DNA from: Monilinia fructicola
Taxonomy: Eukaryota > Ascomycota > Leotiomycetes > Helotiales > Sclerotiniaceae
Reading direction: 5' to 3'
NCBI GenBank assembly: GCA_008692225.1
Contig: VICG01000012.1
Span: 558,001 to 622,000, forward strand
Length of the DNA: 64,000 nt
Below are positions 1 through 11,941 of this stretch, one piece after another (the first letter of the stretch is position 1; every line of letters starts with the position of its first letter). The translations under genes and the position numbers were made by a program. Under the pieces are notes generated by a model, which had not been told where the DNA came from, searched no databases, and saw only the letters and a program-made list of their open reading frames with translations.

Positions 1-1244
1 GTGCGCTCGCGTTCGCGTTCTGAGACGTGCGAGGGCGCGGGTCTAGATCCTGTTTTTGAGGGCGAGAATTTAATCGTCGTGTGGGTATGTGAGACTTTAC
101 TTTTGGCGTCATCGCCTCTTTCTCTCTCTCCTTCTCTCTCTCGATCTTTTGGTTGTGCGCTGTGTCTATGTGGAGCCCCCGAAACTTGCGTCGGAGCATT
201 CCCATACTCATACTCCGACTCCCTCACGCTAACCTGGGAAACGGGCGCGCGAGAAACCTGCGTCGGAGCTCGACTCACCGCCTTCACCGTGCTCGTCTTC
301 TCACTCACTCTCGACGGCGCAATACTCTGTGGCTTATCTCGTACATTGATGGCGGTAGGAGGTCTCGCCGTTCCTGCATTTGAGCCCTCGCCTGGCTCCA
401 CCCCACCTCGACGCATCTTGCTCCCCGAGTTGGAAGGGGGAACCGAGCTGTAGTAGCTACGCTCCTCAATGGGACTGAGAACCCCTTCTCTCTCACGTTC
501 GCGCTCGCGTTGAATACGAGAGTAGTTGGAGGCCGGTGGCGGCATTGGCGCTTCAATCACTCTATATCGGCGATCTGGGGTACCGGCGGCGGAACCACCG
601 CGACTACTACTCGCGATAGTTTCCGCGTGACCAGTGGTGTGGCTTCGGCGGAGACCCGGGTGTGCTTTACGTTCGGGCTCAAGCTCATATTCTGGGTCTT
701 CGCTCTTAACCATGGCGTATGCAAAAGCTGCACCCGCCGCGGCGCCAAGGAAAGTGCCGACGAGAGCTTTGTTCGTCATACCAAAGAGACCACCATTTTT
801 CTCTCTTCTCCCTTTCCTTTTCCTTTTCTTGATCTTGCTTTTCTACTTCGTCTACATAAACAGTTTCCTCCTCATCACGACTCATATCCCTCCTCACACT
901 CACTTGAGCCGCCGGATGTCCGTGTCCGTGTCCGTGTCCGTGTCCATGGCCAGCATAAGTTTCTCTCCTCTCACGACTCTCGGAAAAGTTTCAGCTCTTC
1001 GAAAGGGTGGGTGATCTACAGATTTGGATTGAGGAGTATGTGAGATTTGAGTTCTAGCTGGAGCTCGAGAAACGTGACTTGGTGCTACGGCACGATAAGC
1101 TTCATCAGAAGTAGGACCAGTTGAACTACCGGCTGTACTTCGAGCCACTTCTTCTTGCCATTCAAGCACACGACGCGCTTCTTTTTCAGTAGCGGCTGTG
1201 ACAATTGTTGGAGGACGAGCAGATTCTCTGCCGCGTGAGTTCAT
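1..1244 (-). CDS. Hypothetical protein with His-Gly run and Gly/Ala-zipper segment (5' part, runs off the window)
   Basis: Not a family I can name. Three exons fit: 1244-1020, 978-904 and 842 to beyond position 1. The start is MNSRGRESAR at 1244. Intron 2 (843-903) has a GTGAGT donor and phase 0 at both ends; intron 1 (979-1019, 41 nt, GTAGAT donor) is short and less certain. The protein shows a polar N-terminus, an HGHGHGHGHGH run (about residues 85-95), a strongly basic stretch (KSKIKKRKRKGRREK), and then a small-residue hydrophobic segment ALVGTFLGAAAGAAFAYAMV that looks like a glycine-zipper membrane or oligomerisation helix. After it comes a long Ser/Arg/Pro-rich tail with repeats of the kind APTQVS(R/G)AP. 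The reading frame stays open to base 1, so the C-terminus lies outside. Function unknown; membrane association is inferred only from the Gly/Ala segment. Confidence 0.6.
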
Positions 1245-2343
1245 TTTCGATTAGAGTAGAGTGGTTGTTTTATGTTTTGATTTTGTATTTTGTGGTTTGT
1301 GGTTTGTGGTTTGAATCTCGATTTATCTATGAAGATATGATATTTGTTTAGGTTTGAAGATTCAATGTCATGTAATTTGTTTAGATTTGAAGATTCAATG
1401 TCATGTAAGTTCTTTATACTTGACGAAATTCGGAATTTGGAAATCGAACGATGTATGGCGGTATGAAAGGATGGAAGGATGGAAGTGTGGAAGTATGGAA
1501 GTGTGGAAGTATATATGTAAAGGAAGTATATAAGTATATATGTAAGTATATATGTAAATAAGCAAGTATATATATAAGGATGTATATATGTCTCTGTTCG
1601 TATGTCTCTGTTTGTATGTATATGTAAAAGATTGAAAGATGAATAGATGATTTGAATCAGAGATAATGTGATGAGGTGAAGTGACGAGGTGAGGAATGGA
1701 TGGATGGATGGATGTGTGGGTGTGGATGTGGATGTGATGTGATGTGTATGTGATGTACTCGAGTATATGTGATGTATATGTATATAAGATAACTGGATGA
1801 ATACGTTCTCGAAACCTTCAATCTCCTCTGTGTCACCAAAGCAAGATCAAGCAAGACCAAGATCAATGAAGAGGAAAGAGAAGAATGAAAAAGAAGAAAG
1901 AAGAGAGAGAAAGAAAAGAGAACGAGAAGAAAGTGAAAAAGAAAGAGAAAGAGAGAAAGAACATTCGATAGAGAATGAAATGACGACGGGACCCTTTGAT
2001 AAGTTCCAAACTTCCCAATGTAGATGACCCCGTTTGGATCCACTTGCCCTATTTGCCGCCCCACTTTGAACTGTTCGCCATGCAAAGTCCATTGTGGGTC
2101 CACGAGTCTATACAGTTATACAGTTATGCAGTTATGCAGTTATGCAGTTCTGTATACTTTTATATACAAAGGCGGTCAAGAGTCAAAAGGTGAGCTGCTA
2201 ACGATTTCAAGTTGATAATCATACTCCCTCCACTCGTACAGGAAGTGGCAGACTAGTAGTAGTAATAAGTACTAAAATCTAAAATCTAAAATCCAGAATC
2301 CAGAATCCAGAATCCAATCGGTCCAAGATATGAAACAACCAAG

Positions 2344-2560
2344 AAAAGTATTTGAGTGAGTGAGTGAGTGAGTGAGTAGTGGTGGGTGAGTAGTGAGTGG
2401 GTGATTGAGTGAGTGAGTGAGTGAGTGGGTGAGTGAGTGAGTGAGTACCTAGTGGTGGGTGAATAGTAAGTGAGTGAGTGATTGAATAATTGAATAATTG
2501 AATAATTGAATGATTGATTAACTAATTGATTGATCGAATGAATGAATGAATGAGTGAAGT
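2344..2560. repeat. GAGT/GAAT tetranucleotide microsatellite
   Basis: Runs of GAGT broken by GGTGGGTGA variants, passing into GAAT/AATTGAAT units at the 3' side. It looks like a compound, degenerating microsatellite. Confidence 0.85.
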
Positions 2561-4280
2561 ATCGAATGATTGACTTGTCAAATTCTGAGCTTATTAAATT
2601 TTCAGGTTATGTGTTGTCCGAACGGAAGAGAAGTATCAAATGATCCGATGAACAGGTAAAAGAGAGGAAGGAAGTGATAAGATTACATTAACCACCAGTG
2701 AACCTTACTTAAAGACGACAACAACTCTTTGAATCCCGTGATTGAACAAACACCTTGATGGTCAATGACCGTCAATAGTCAATAGTCAATGATTAATGAT
2801 CAGTATTGAGTATTCAACATTCAATATGTTCGATATATCCAATCAATACTCAACCCTCACCCCTCATCCTCCATCCAATCTTCAATCTTGAATCTTCACA
2901 ATAATCCATTCAACTTCAAGCCTCAAATGATTCCTCAACTTCTTGTCCTCTACCAATTCCTGTTTCCTGTTTGCTAATTCCTACCTCCTACTCCCTCTTC
3001 CCTCCTCCCTCCCTCATCCCTCCTCCCTCCTCCCTCCTAATCCCCGATTATCTCTTCAATCCTTCCTTCCATAAGCAGCTACTCTACCATACTCCGTACA
3101 GCGCCAAAAAGAAAAGAAAACAAAGATTCCACAAAATTCCCCACTCATCAAAAAAGCAAACCTCCACCCCGGAAACCCCAACTACGCTCCGAGAGTTACA
3201 GAGTGAGACAAATAGACAGACAGACAGACAGATAGACAGACGGACAGACAAGCTGAAAAATCGGTTGAGCGGATTCCGTACAATCAGTCAGTATACGGAT
3301 TATGATCCTATTCATCCAAATTCTTCCAATCAAACCAAACCAACACAACACAACACAACGAAACCCAAATCCATCAAGCACAACAAAACCCAAGTCCATC
3401 AAGCACAACAAAACCAACCACAATAACAACCATCACCATCACCACCACAACCACCACAACCACCAGCACAACAATACACGCAATAATAACAAAACCCAAA
3501 CAAACCCAATAACAAAATCCTCACCCAACTTGAAGCCTCAACTCATCAACCCAAATCCCCAGCAAAGCAGCTAAGCAGTAAGCAAGTAATCAAGCAAATC
3601 AGTCTACTGTACACTGTACAGTAAGTATCATCCACTCACCCACCCATCATCCATCACCCATCCATCAACCAACCAACCAACCAGCCAAGAACTCAATACA
3701 GTAGCTCCAAAGCAGGGGCCCCCCAAAAACGCGGTAAGAAAAGCAGGTACACTAACAAAAAACCACCATAACCGCGATAACAGTGAATTACGCGATGAAA
3801 AAAAAAAAACACAAACATCGATTGGATATGTGATGTAGGATGTAGGATGTAGCATGTAGCATGTAAAGCAGTATGTAGTTCCAAGTAGTAAAGTCCCATT
3901 GTCAGCAAGTAAGTAAGTACTCTGTAAGGTTGCAATACTCCTCTGTACGCACTACGGAGTAGATAAAGACAAGAGCATGTACGCACTCTGTACTCTGTAC
4001 TCTGTACAATACCATGTAAATTACCTAGGTAGTCGGTATGCCCCGCGACTCGATCGCCCCTCGTGTATCTGTGATATCGACAGAACTACAAGTAGAACTA
4101 ATCTCTCTCTCTCTCTCTCTCTCTGCTCAAGTCCAATCGGGACGGGACGCATTGCATTGCATTTACTCACCCACCTCCCTACCCCTCTCGAGTGCGATGC
4201 AGGCGAAGGAAGGAGAGAAGAAGGCTGTCGAAGCACGGAACGACGAGATGGTGAGTGAGAGTGAGTTTCTAGGTGTGGAT

Positions 4281-4312
4281 AGTACTGTACTGTACTGTAC
4301 TGTACTGTATTG
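4281..4312. repeat. GTACT pentanucleotide run
   Basis: Five or more tandem copies of the 5-mer GTACT, directly before a G-rich repeat and the edge of the AT-rich block. Confidence 0.8.
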
Positions 4313-4334
4313 TGTTGGAGGGGGTGGGGATGGT

Positions 4335-4368
4335 TATGGTGGTGGGCGGTGGGCGGTGGGCGGTGGAG
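4335..4368 (+). repeat. GGTGGGC heptamer repeat, possible G-quadruplex former
   Basis: About four tandem GGTGGGC units give eight closely spaced G-runs of 2-3 on the plus strand. It ends roughly 15 bases before base composition collapses to AT-rich. Confidence 0.7.
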
Positions 4369-4383
4369 GTGATGGGTAACCTA

Positions 4384-5016
4384 AGGTTGGTTAATTATAC
4401 CAGAGTTGCGGCCACAGCTTATCGCATACCTTACGTTATTATACGAAAAACCTCTATTTCTTTAAGTTTTAACATCTTTAATACATCATTAAATGTTATC
4501 AAAAAATTTAATATTATAAAAAAAATTTAATATTATAAAAGAATTCAATATTATAAAAAATTTAATCATATAAAAAATTTAATAATATTTAAATAAATAT
4601 CTTAAGAATAATTAAAGATTCTATAAAAAATAAGCTAATCTTTTTTATAATTTTTTTTAATACGATATTAATTTTATAAAACTTAATAATATAAGATTTT
4701 AAAAACGATTCGCTTATTTTTATATAGGAAAAATATTATACATAAGATGTTTTTAAAAAAAATTCTCAACTTAAAAGAAATATAACTTTTTAAAATAAAT
4801 AAAAATATATATTATATCTTATAAATCTTAAGATATAATTAATAAAAACTTTAAATAGAAATATATCTCATTATAAAAGTTATTAAAATTCTTAGTTTGT
4901 ATAAGAAAATATAAATTGTATAGGGATTCTATTATGAAAATATAAGGTGTACGTACGATAAGCTATAATCGTAATTCTTATATTTACGAATTAGTACTAG
5001 GTAGATAGGTATATAT
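4384..5016. other. AT-rich transposon debris, left flank of the gypsy element
   Basis: Base composition changes abruptly at about 4384 to almost pure A/T with TpA-rich words. No gene or assignable element was seen; the stretch runs into the first LTR at 5017. Confidence 0.6.
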
Positions 5017-5178
5017 TATTACGGTTACATACTAAAGCGAATTAATAGAGGTTAATTGATTAAAATAAGAAAGCTAAAGAGGAAAGAAATCTTATTAAAG
5101 AACTTAGAGATCTCTTATATATACAGTATCGCTTAGCGTGATGAGATATCACATGCTTAAGTCACGTGATATTCGTCA
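5017..5178 (-). repeat. 3' LTR of the minus-strand gypsy element
   Basis: Matches 9469-9631 through shared blocks such as ACATACTAAAGCG, AGAGATCT and ATCGCTTAGCGTGATGAG. It reads TATTACG where the partner reads TGTTACG, a G-to-A change consistent with RIP. Confidence 0.8.
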
Positions 5179-8100
5179 CAGGGTAGGCGACTTATAAAAA
5201 AGACTAATGTAAAAAATATTATAATATTAAAAAGTGAATAATAGTTTTAGTTTATAAGCTTATAGTTTTATATTTTTTATTACTTTAAAAGGATTAATAT
5301 TTTTAGGATTTAGTTTAGCATATTTTTTATTTATAAATAAGTTTTTTATTATCAATTAAACTATATTATCTATTTTAAATATCTAAGGTTTATCTTTTGT
5401 ATTATAGTATTTTATTATTAAATTCTAAATATAAATTAATTTTTTTACTATTATTATATAGAATATTCTCAATTTCTTTATTAATTATAAAATATCTTTT
5501 AATTTTTATTATATATTTGTATTAATTAATAGTAATAATACTTATTTTCTATTTACTTTAAATAACAAAATACTTATAGTTAATATTAATATAAAAATTA
5601 TAAATGTATTTTATTATAAATAAAAGGTTTACCTAACTATCTTATTTATAGTTAATAAAACATTTAATATAAGCTTTAATAATCTAATTTATTTATTTAA
5701 TAAAATTGTTAGTTTATAAATAAAATGCTATTAAAAGTTTTTTTATTATATTTTAGATAAATTATTAAAATTATTTAAAAAGTATTTATAAAAAGATTTA
5801 CCCTATTTAAAATAATTAAATCTAATATTTTATATTTTATTATTATAACTTAAATAAAAATAAAAATAAAAGTGAATTGAGTAATTATTATATTCTTTCT
5901 AGTTAGGTTAAAGTTTATTTCTTTAATAGATTTATCTATTATTATTAGAATATAATTATATACCGAATATAAGGTTAAATTCTTTTTATCTTTTCTATTA
6001 TTAAAATCATTCTTCAATTATAATATTAATAGATTAATAATTAAATCCATAAATAGTTTGTTTTATAATCTTGTAAAAATTAATATTAATACTAATTTTC
6101 TAGGTTTTTTTTTTATATAAAAGTTTATTTCTTTAGTATACTATATAAAATTTAATATAATCTATTATATTTATATTTATTTCTTTTTAATATAATAGTC
6201 TTTTTATATTGTCTATAATTGTTTTTTAATTAAAATAGTTAGTTATTTAAAAATTATAAAATTCTTATAGTAATAATTTTTATAATAGTTTATTTAGTAA
6301 TATATATAATCTTATTCTTTTGTAATACTAAAAATCATTATATATAATAAATTCCTTTTCTTTTGGGTTTTAGTAACTTAATTAAAAATTTTAAATTAAT
6401 TTTATAAATCTTTTTTTATACTTTAGCTTTATTATAATATCTTCTGAATTTAATATTAATAAAAATAAGATCGCTATACCCTGTATACTATTGCAATTTG
6501 ATTTTACATTTTCTATTTCCTTTAATTTATTTATTATATAATGCTTTTCTTTTTTATAGATTATATTTGCTTTAACTATAATAGTATATAATAAATCCTA
6601 TTAATCATTTATAATTAAAAGTAAGTTAAATAATTAATAATATAATTTTAATAATAGAGTTGGTTTAAAATTCTTACTTTAATAATCTAGTCTTTTTAAT
6701 AATATATTTATTAAATTATTTTTATCTAATTTATAAACGATTATAAAATTTATCTTTAATAATATTATTATCTATTTTACTTATCTTCTTATTAATATTT
6801 CTTAATATTATAAAATGCTTTAAATTATTATAATCTATCATTATGATTATCTAATATTATGTTTTTTTTAAGAAAATGTTTTTAATGTTCTATTAACTTT
6901 ATAATAACTAATAATTTTTAATTAAAAGTTATATAATTAATTTTCTTAAATAAAATACAATTAAATACCTATATTTATCCTTTTATTTTTAAAATAAGAT
7001 TTTATACAAGGTTTTTATTAATATATATATTTCTAGGAAATATACTAGTATTATAATAAAATGATTTAATAATAATATTTTAATAAAAATATCCTTAAGT
7101 TTATTAAAAATCATTTTTATATTTTTCGAATCAAACGAATTTAATATTTTTTTTCTTAAATTGATTAATAGTAATATTATTTTGTTATATAATAATATAA
7201 ATTATTTATAAAAATTGCAGAATTTAAAAAATAATAGTATTTTTAAAATACTTTTTAGGTATAGTTAAGTGATTATTGTTTTTACTTTAAATAAGTTTAT
7301 AATTATTCCTTTATTCAATACTATATATAATCAAAGAATTCTATTTATGTAATTTCAAATTAGCATTTTTCGAATTTGTAAAATAGTTTTTTTTATTCTA
7401 ATAATTATTCTAATACCTATTTTATATAACTTTTATATTCTTTTTTATTTTTAGAATAGATCAAAATATTATTTAAATAAACTATTATTAGTTTATTTAT
7501 AAATTGTTTTTAAATATTAATTAATATAAGCCTAAAAAATTATTAGTATATTATATAATCCGAATGATATTATTAAGTATTTATAAGAATTTAATTTATT
7601 ATAGAAAGCTATCTTTTATTTATTTCCTTTATATATATATATTAGATTATAAGCTTTTTTTAAATTTAATTTTGTAAATATAACTATTTTTTCTAGTTTA
7701 TTAAATATTTTTAATATTAATAAAATTAAATATTTATTCGAGATAATTATTATATTGATACTTTAATAATTTATAATATAATTATAATTTTACAATACTC
7801 TTCTTTCTTATAAATAATATTAATATATCTACTTTCAATTTGGTTAGTTTAATAAACTTTAATTTTATTATTTTTTTTATATATTTTTTTAATATTTTTA
7901 ATTTTGTTTTTAATAAATTGTATATTAGGCTGAATAACAATATTATATTTGATTATAATATAATTTTATAGTCTATTTTTGGTTTATATAGTAGAAGTTT
8001 CTTTATTTTTCATTTTATTAAATATTTTAGTAAATTCCTTATATTTATTCAAAATCCATTATAATATTATTATAGTTAAATTTAGGTTTAATTTCTTCTA

Positions 8101-9468
8101 TAATACTAAAAATATTATTATTATTAATAAAACTCTTTTATTCTTTTTTTCACTTTTATTTTTGTATTATAATATAATGCTAATAATTTAAGGAAATTTT
8201 ATATCTTTATAATTATTTTTTTTTCATTTTGTTTTAGTTTTTCTATTTTTTAATTTATCTTTAAATTAAATTATTTTAGAACTGGTAATTTAAGAATAAT
8301 GTTAATTGTTTATAAAGGTATTTTATAAAAGATTGATAATAATTTTTTTTTAGAGAAAAAAAAACATTTGAATTTTATTTCTTTTCCTATAATATTCAAG
8401 GTTAGTATCATTATTTTTTTATTTATATCCTATACTATAGGGTAATATATATTAATATTATTATAATTAATTTTTTTTAATTATTTCTAACTTAATAAAG
8501 TTTATAATAACTCTTAAATTTACTATTGCTTTAAATATTATTTTATTTTTACTTTTTCCTATAAAGATAATTTCTATAGTTAAAAATATTTAGTGAATAT
8601 TTATAATTTAAAAATAATTATATATATCTTCGATTATTAACAGGTTATAATATAATATTTTATTTTTATATAAACCTAATAATAATAATTCCTATAATCC
8701 TATATCTTTTTGATAGTATTAATATAATAGCTTGTTTTATCTTTATTAGTTTAAATATATTTGTTATATAATATATTTCTTCTTTTTTTTAATATTGGTC
8801 TAATTGTAAATAACTTATTTAAGCTTATTATCTAAAAATTATTATAATTCTTTTTTCATTCTAGTTTAATTAGTTAAAAATTCATTCCCTTATATTCTAT
8901 AGCTTTTAAATCTAAAAAAGCTTTTTATTTTTTTGGTTTTTTAAGGTAATCTCTAATATAATAGTTTTTTTTTTTATAATAAAAAGATATATTTTTCGTT
9001 AAAGGCTTTTTTATAATATTTTATTAATATATTTAAAAAGAAAGATCTTTTTCTTTTTTTCTAATAATATTAAATCTTATAATATATTTGATTTTAAAGT
9101 GTTTATTATAAATATATTATAGGTTTTAACTCTAACTGATTTTAGGAGAAGTTTTTTTTTATATATAAATAAAGTTTTTAGCATTTTATACTACTATCTT
9201 TAATCCTTTAAATATTATCAATAATAATTCGTTATAATTAATATACATTTTAATTAGAATATTTTGTAATAATTTCAATTTATAATTTATTATAATTAAT
9301 TAATTTTATATAATTAGAATATATTGTATAATATTGATTTAAAATAATTAATAAAATTTTAGATTAATTATTTATTCTTTATTTTTATATTTTTTATTTT
9401 AAAGTTTGTTTTTATATCAATATTTATTAATCTATATTGTTAAAAAAGCTATTATTTTTAGTAATTAT

Positions 9469-9631
9469 TGTTACGATCACATACTAAAGCGAATTAATAG
9501 AGGTTAGTTAACTAGAATAAGAAAGCTAAGGAGGGAGAAGATCTCTAAGGGACCTAGAGATCTTTTTATATATATATAGTATCGCTTAGCGTGATGAGAT
9601 ATCACGTGCTTAAGGCACGTGATATTCGTCA
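9469..9631 (-). repeat. 5' LTR of the minus-strand gypsy element
   Basis: Begins TGTTACG and ends CGTCA on the plus strand, so the sense strand of the element begins TGACGAAT and ends CGTAACA. It holds the palindromic ATCACGTGC...GCACGTGAT arm seen in the other two copies. Confidence 0.8.
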
Positions 9632-9778
9632 TAATTATTAATTTTGGAATTTTAAATTATTAATATTATTTATACTTAGTTTAATTAATTAAGTTTTAAA
9701 TTTTATTAATTCTATAATATAACTTTATATTAAAGTAATTTATTTTATTTTATTATATATATTTTCTAAGGTTATATA

Positions 9779-9925
9779 ATGGATTCGAAGAATCTTAGTT
9801 CATCAATTTGTAATGTCATATGATTATTATACCTGTACTATAGGAGGTTAAAAAATGCAAAAATATAAAACCTTAAATCCTTAGTGGCTCGTATGATTGG
9901 TTATAAGTAAACAGCGAAAATTTTA
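9779..9925 (+). repeat. Dispersed repeat, copy without the hAT MITE
   Basis: Starts ATGGATTCGAAG and aligns with 24257-24268 plus 24475-24610 through blocks such as ACCTGTA, AGGTT, TGATTGGTTAT and GCGAAAATT. The partner copy is split by a 198-bp insertion exactly after ATTCGAAG. Confidence 0.7.
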
Positions 9926-10119
9926 ATTGGTCGAACATTAGTAAGCAAAAAACCTTAATTTTTTAATACGGACTTTCCGTTCTTGCTTTCGGAGCTAAAT
10001 TATTCCGGCCACCTAGTAGGCCATTGCGAAAGGTAGTCGACTATTTTAGCTCATTCCATTTCGGCCTATTCCATTTCGGCCATTACATTCTAGTTATTTT
10101 ATATAGGCCTTATTTATTT

Positions 10120-10335
10120 CGGATAATAAATAATAAATAATAAATAATAAATAATAAATAATAAATAATAAATAATAAAATAAAATAATAAATAATAAAT
10201 AATAAATAATAAATAATAAATAATAAATAATAAATATAAATAATAAATAATAAATAATAAATATTAATAAATAATAATAAATAATAATATTAAATATTAA
10301 ATAATAAATAATAAGTATTAAATATTAAATAATAA
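10120..10335. repeat. TAAATAA/TAA-type simple repeat
   Basis: About 200 bp of AATAATA-type units with small phase shifts, a typical degenerate AT microsatellite. Confidence 0.85.
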
Positions 10336-10642
10336 AGGTATATTATTATAATTATAAGAAAAGCTAAGTATAATTTATATATAAGTAAGAATATATTAAG
10401 AAATATATAAAACTATAAAGCCTTTCTATAAAATTAAATTTTAAATTAAATAGAAAAAGAGTAAAAACTCAAATAAATAAAATAAAAAGAATAATATAAG
10501 AAATATATTCAAATGAATAATATTAAAAATAAATAAAAAAAAGAGATATAAAAATAAAAAGAGGTATAAAAAGTATAATATAATATTATTGAAATATTTT
10601 ATATAGAATATAATTAAATAAGATATATATTTATAATATAAG

Positions 10643-10647
<5 letters not shown>

Positions 10648-10702
<55 letters not shown>
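10648..10702. repeat. ATT trinucleotide microsatellite
   Basis: About 17 uninterrupted ATT units, lying only a few bases before the left end of MITE copy A. Confidence 0.9.
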
Positions 10703-10705
<3 letters not shown>

Positions 10706-10706
10706 A

Positions 10707-10861
10707 CTAGCACTCGCGGAAAATAAATTTTTAGATTATGGATTCGTAGAATTTTATTAGCTTTGAATGAAGTGAGAATTGGGGGTTTGGGGGCTAGCCC
10801 CTATTAAATAATAAAATTCGAAGAATTCATAGTCTGAAAATTTATTTTCCGCGAGTGCTAG
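10707..10861 (+). mobile_element. MITE family 1, copy A (155 bp, long inverted repeats)
   Basis: Both ends read CTAGCACTCGCGG inward, followed by AT-rich arms that pair over about 50 bases, leaving a G-rich centre (GGGGGTTTGGGGGCTAGCC). A TA lies directly to the left; the right flank is TT. A second copy lies in opposite orientation at 25449-25606. No coding capacity. The GC-rich ends survive inside an otherwise RIP-degraded block, as expected of an element too short to trigger RIP. Confidence 0.8.
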
Positions 10862-11786
10862 TTTTCTAATTCTATAATTTAAAAATGTATATTCGATTTT
10901 CCTTTATTAAAGATTAATAATACTTTAAGTTTAAATCTTTTTTTGTATTTATACTATTAATTATATAAGTAGGGTTTATATTTAGATTTATTATTAATTT
11001 ATAAATTCTTATTAGTAATTATTATATTAATTTAATATTTATAGGTTTAATATAATATTATAAAATAGTTTTTAGTTTTTTAAAAAATTAACTATAACCT
11101 TGTATAAATTCGATTAGGAATTTTTTAACTATAAAAAATCTTTTTTCTTTTTTATAATTCTTTTCTTTAAGTGTTTTTATCTTATATTTTTATTAAATTA
11201 TAATAATTTAAAATTTTAATAATATACTTGTATTTAATAATAAACATTAAGCTTAAAATTAATTATAATTAAAATTATATTTATTAAATCTAGCTTTTAT
11301 TTTTTGTTAATCTTGTTTTATTTTTTAATAAGATTATATATATTTGAGATAAAGTTAATTAAGTATTTATTCTTTTTATTGAAAACTTTAAGATATAAAA
11401 AAGTTTTAAAGAATAATTTAAATAATATTATAATATAATCTTAGTTTTAGCGAGGTAAAAGGAAAGATTAAAATAATAGGGAATTTAATAATAATAATAA
11501 TTATACTTTTATTTTAAATAGGTATTTTCTTTTAAACTTTAAAAAGTTTAGAATAAAAGGTTTTAAATTATTATTATTAGATATTATTTTTTTATTTTTA
11601 CTTTTTTGTTTATTTTTATTATTAAATATAATTTCTTTTTTATTAATATCTAATTATAATTTTTTCAAATTAATTTAGATTTATATTTAAATTTATATTT
11701 CGGTTTATAATAGTAATTTAATTATTATATTAGATTTGGTTTTATAAATTTAATATATTGTTTTTTTAAAGTATATTATTTATATT
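10862..11786. other. AT-rich debris between MITE and chromovirus
   Basis: Almost pure A/T without recognised ends or domains. It is probably the remains of an older element into or beside which the chromovirus inserted. Confidence 0.5.
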
Positions 11787-11941
11787 TGTCAAGATCGGCA
11801 CGTGATGCCAAGCATCACGTGCCCACGCTAGTCCTATAAAGGAACGGAATCCTTCGGATCCCATTTCTTTCCCCTTTCATAGAATTCTACTTATGTTACT
11901 ATCCCTTTTTTAGCCTTTAATTTCTATTTCATTGTATAATA
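11787..11941 (+). repeat. 5' LTR of the chromovirus
   Basis: Begins TGTC and ends TA, where TG...CA is canonical; CA-to-TA is the preferred RIP change. The blocks GAATCCTTCGGATCCCATT and TCCCCTTTCATAGAATTCTA are shared unchanged or nearly so with the 3' LTR. Confidence 0.85.

Larger units (their letters stand above)
1245..4383. other. Spacer rich in simple repeats, no convincing gene
   Basis: The stretch carries GGAT/GATGTG repeats (about 1690-1760), a purine-rich tract (1860-1970), a CAGTTATG run (about 2105-2150), GAGT microsatellite, ACAG repeats (3205-3250) and TGTACTC repeats (about 3975-4010). Open frames here are made of these repeats on either strand and have no recognisable domain. 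The first few hundred bases are the likely promoter and 5' UTR of the minus-strand gene starting at 1244. Confidence 0.6.
5017..9631 (-). mobile_element. RIP-degraded Ty3/gypsy LTR retrotransposon
   Basis: Two direct copies of a 162-163 bp LTR (5017-5178 and 9469-9631) bound a 4.3-kb AT-rich interior. Read on the minus strand, the interior still shows a gypsy reverse transcriptase with many stops. Recognisable blocks include SFGL (family FGL), AYIN, and YLNNILIYS at 7453-7479 where the family has a YLDD catalytic box, so both catalytic Asp read as Asn. The plus strand is T-rich across the interior, fitting an A-rich coding strand on the minus side. In this orientation the 5' LTR is at 9469-9631. 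Five-base flanks (TATAT and TAATT) do not match, so no target duplication is claimed. At 4.6 kb the element is short for a gypsy and may have internal loss. It is non-functional. Confidence 0.8.
9632..10706. other. AT-rich spacer with a repeat-family copy and long trinucleotide tracts
   Basis: Contains a 140-bp repeat copy (from about 9779) related to sequence at 24257, a less AT-rich patch (about 9960-10090) with a duplicated ATTCCATTTCGGCC motif, a TAA-type tract (10120-10330) and an ATT tract (10648-10702). No gene was seen. Confidence 0.6.

Noticed and set aside
1..453. 150-codon plus-strand frame
   Set aside because: It is antisense to the third exon of the minus-strand gene, and its residue use is Ser/Leu/Cys-heavy without any domain.
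1657..2103. Minus-strand 148-codon frame starting MDPQWTLHGE
   Set aside because: Two thirds of it is encoded by purine/pyrimidine tracts and GGAT repeats; no domain and no splice partner.
2971..3574. Overlapping plus-strand frames rich in His, Asn and Thr
   Set aside because: Produced by CAA/ACC simple repeats; no conserved motif.
5012..9636. Target duplication around the minus-strand gypsy element
   Set aside because: Flanking 5-mers TATAT and TAATT differ; in such AT-rich DNA the partial likeness is meaningless.
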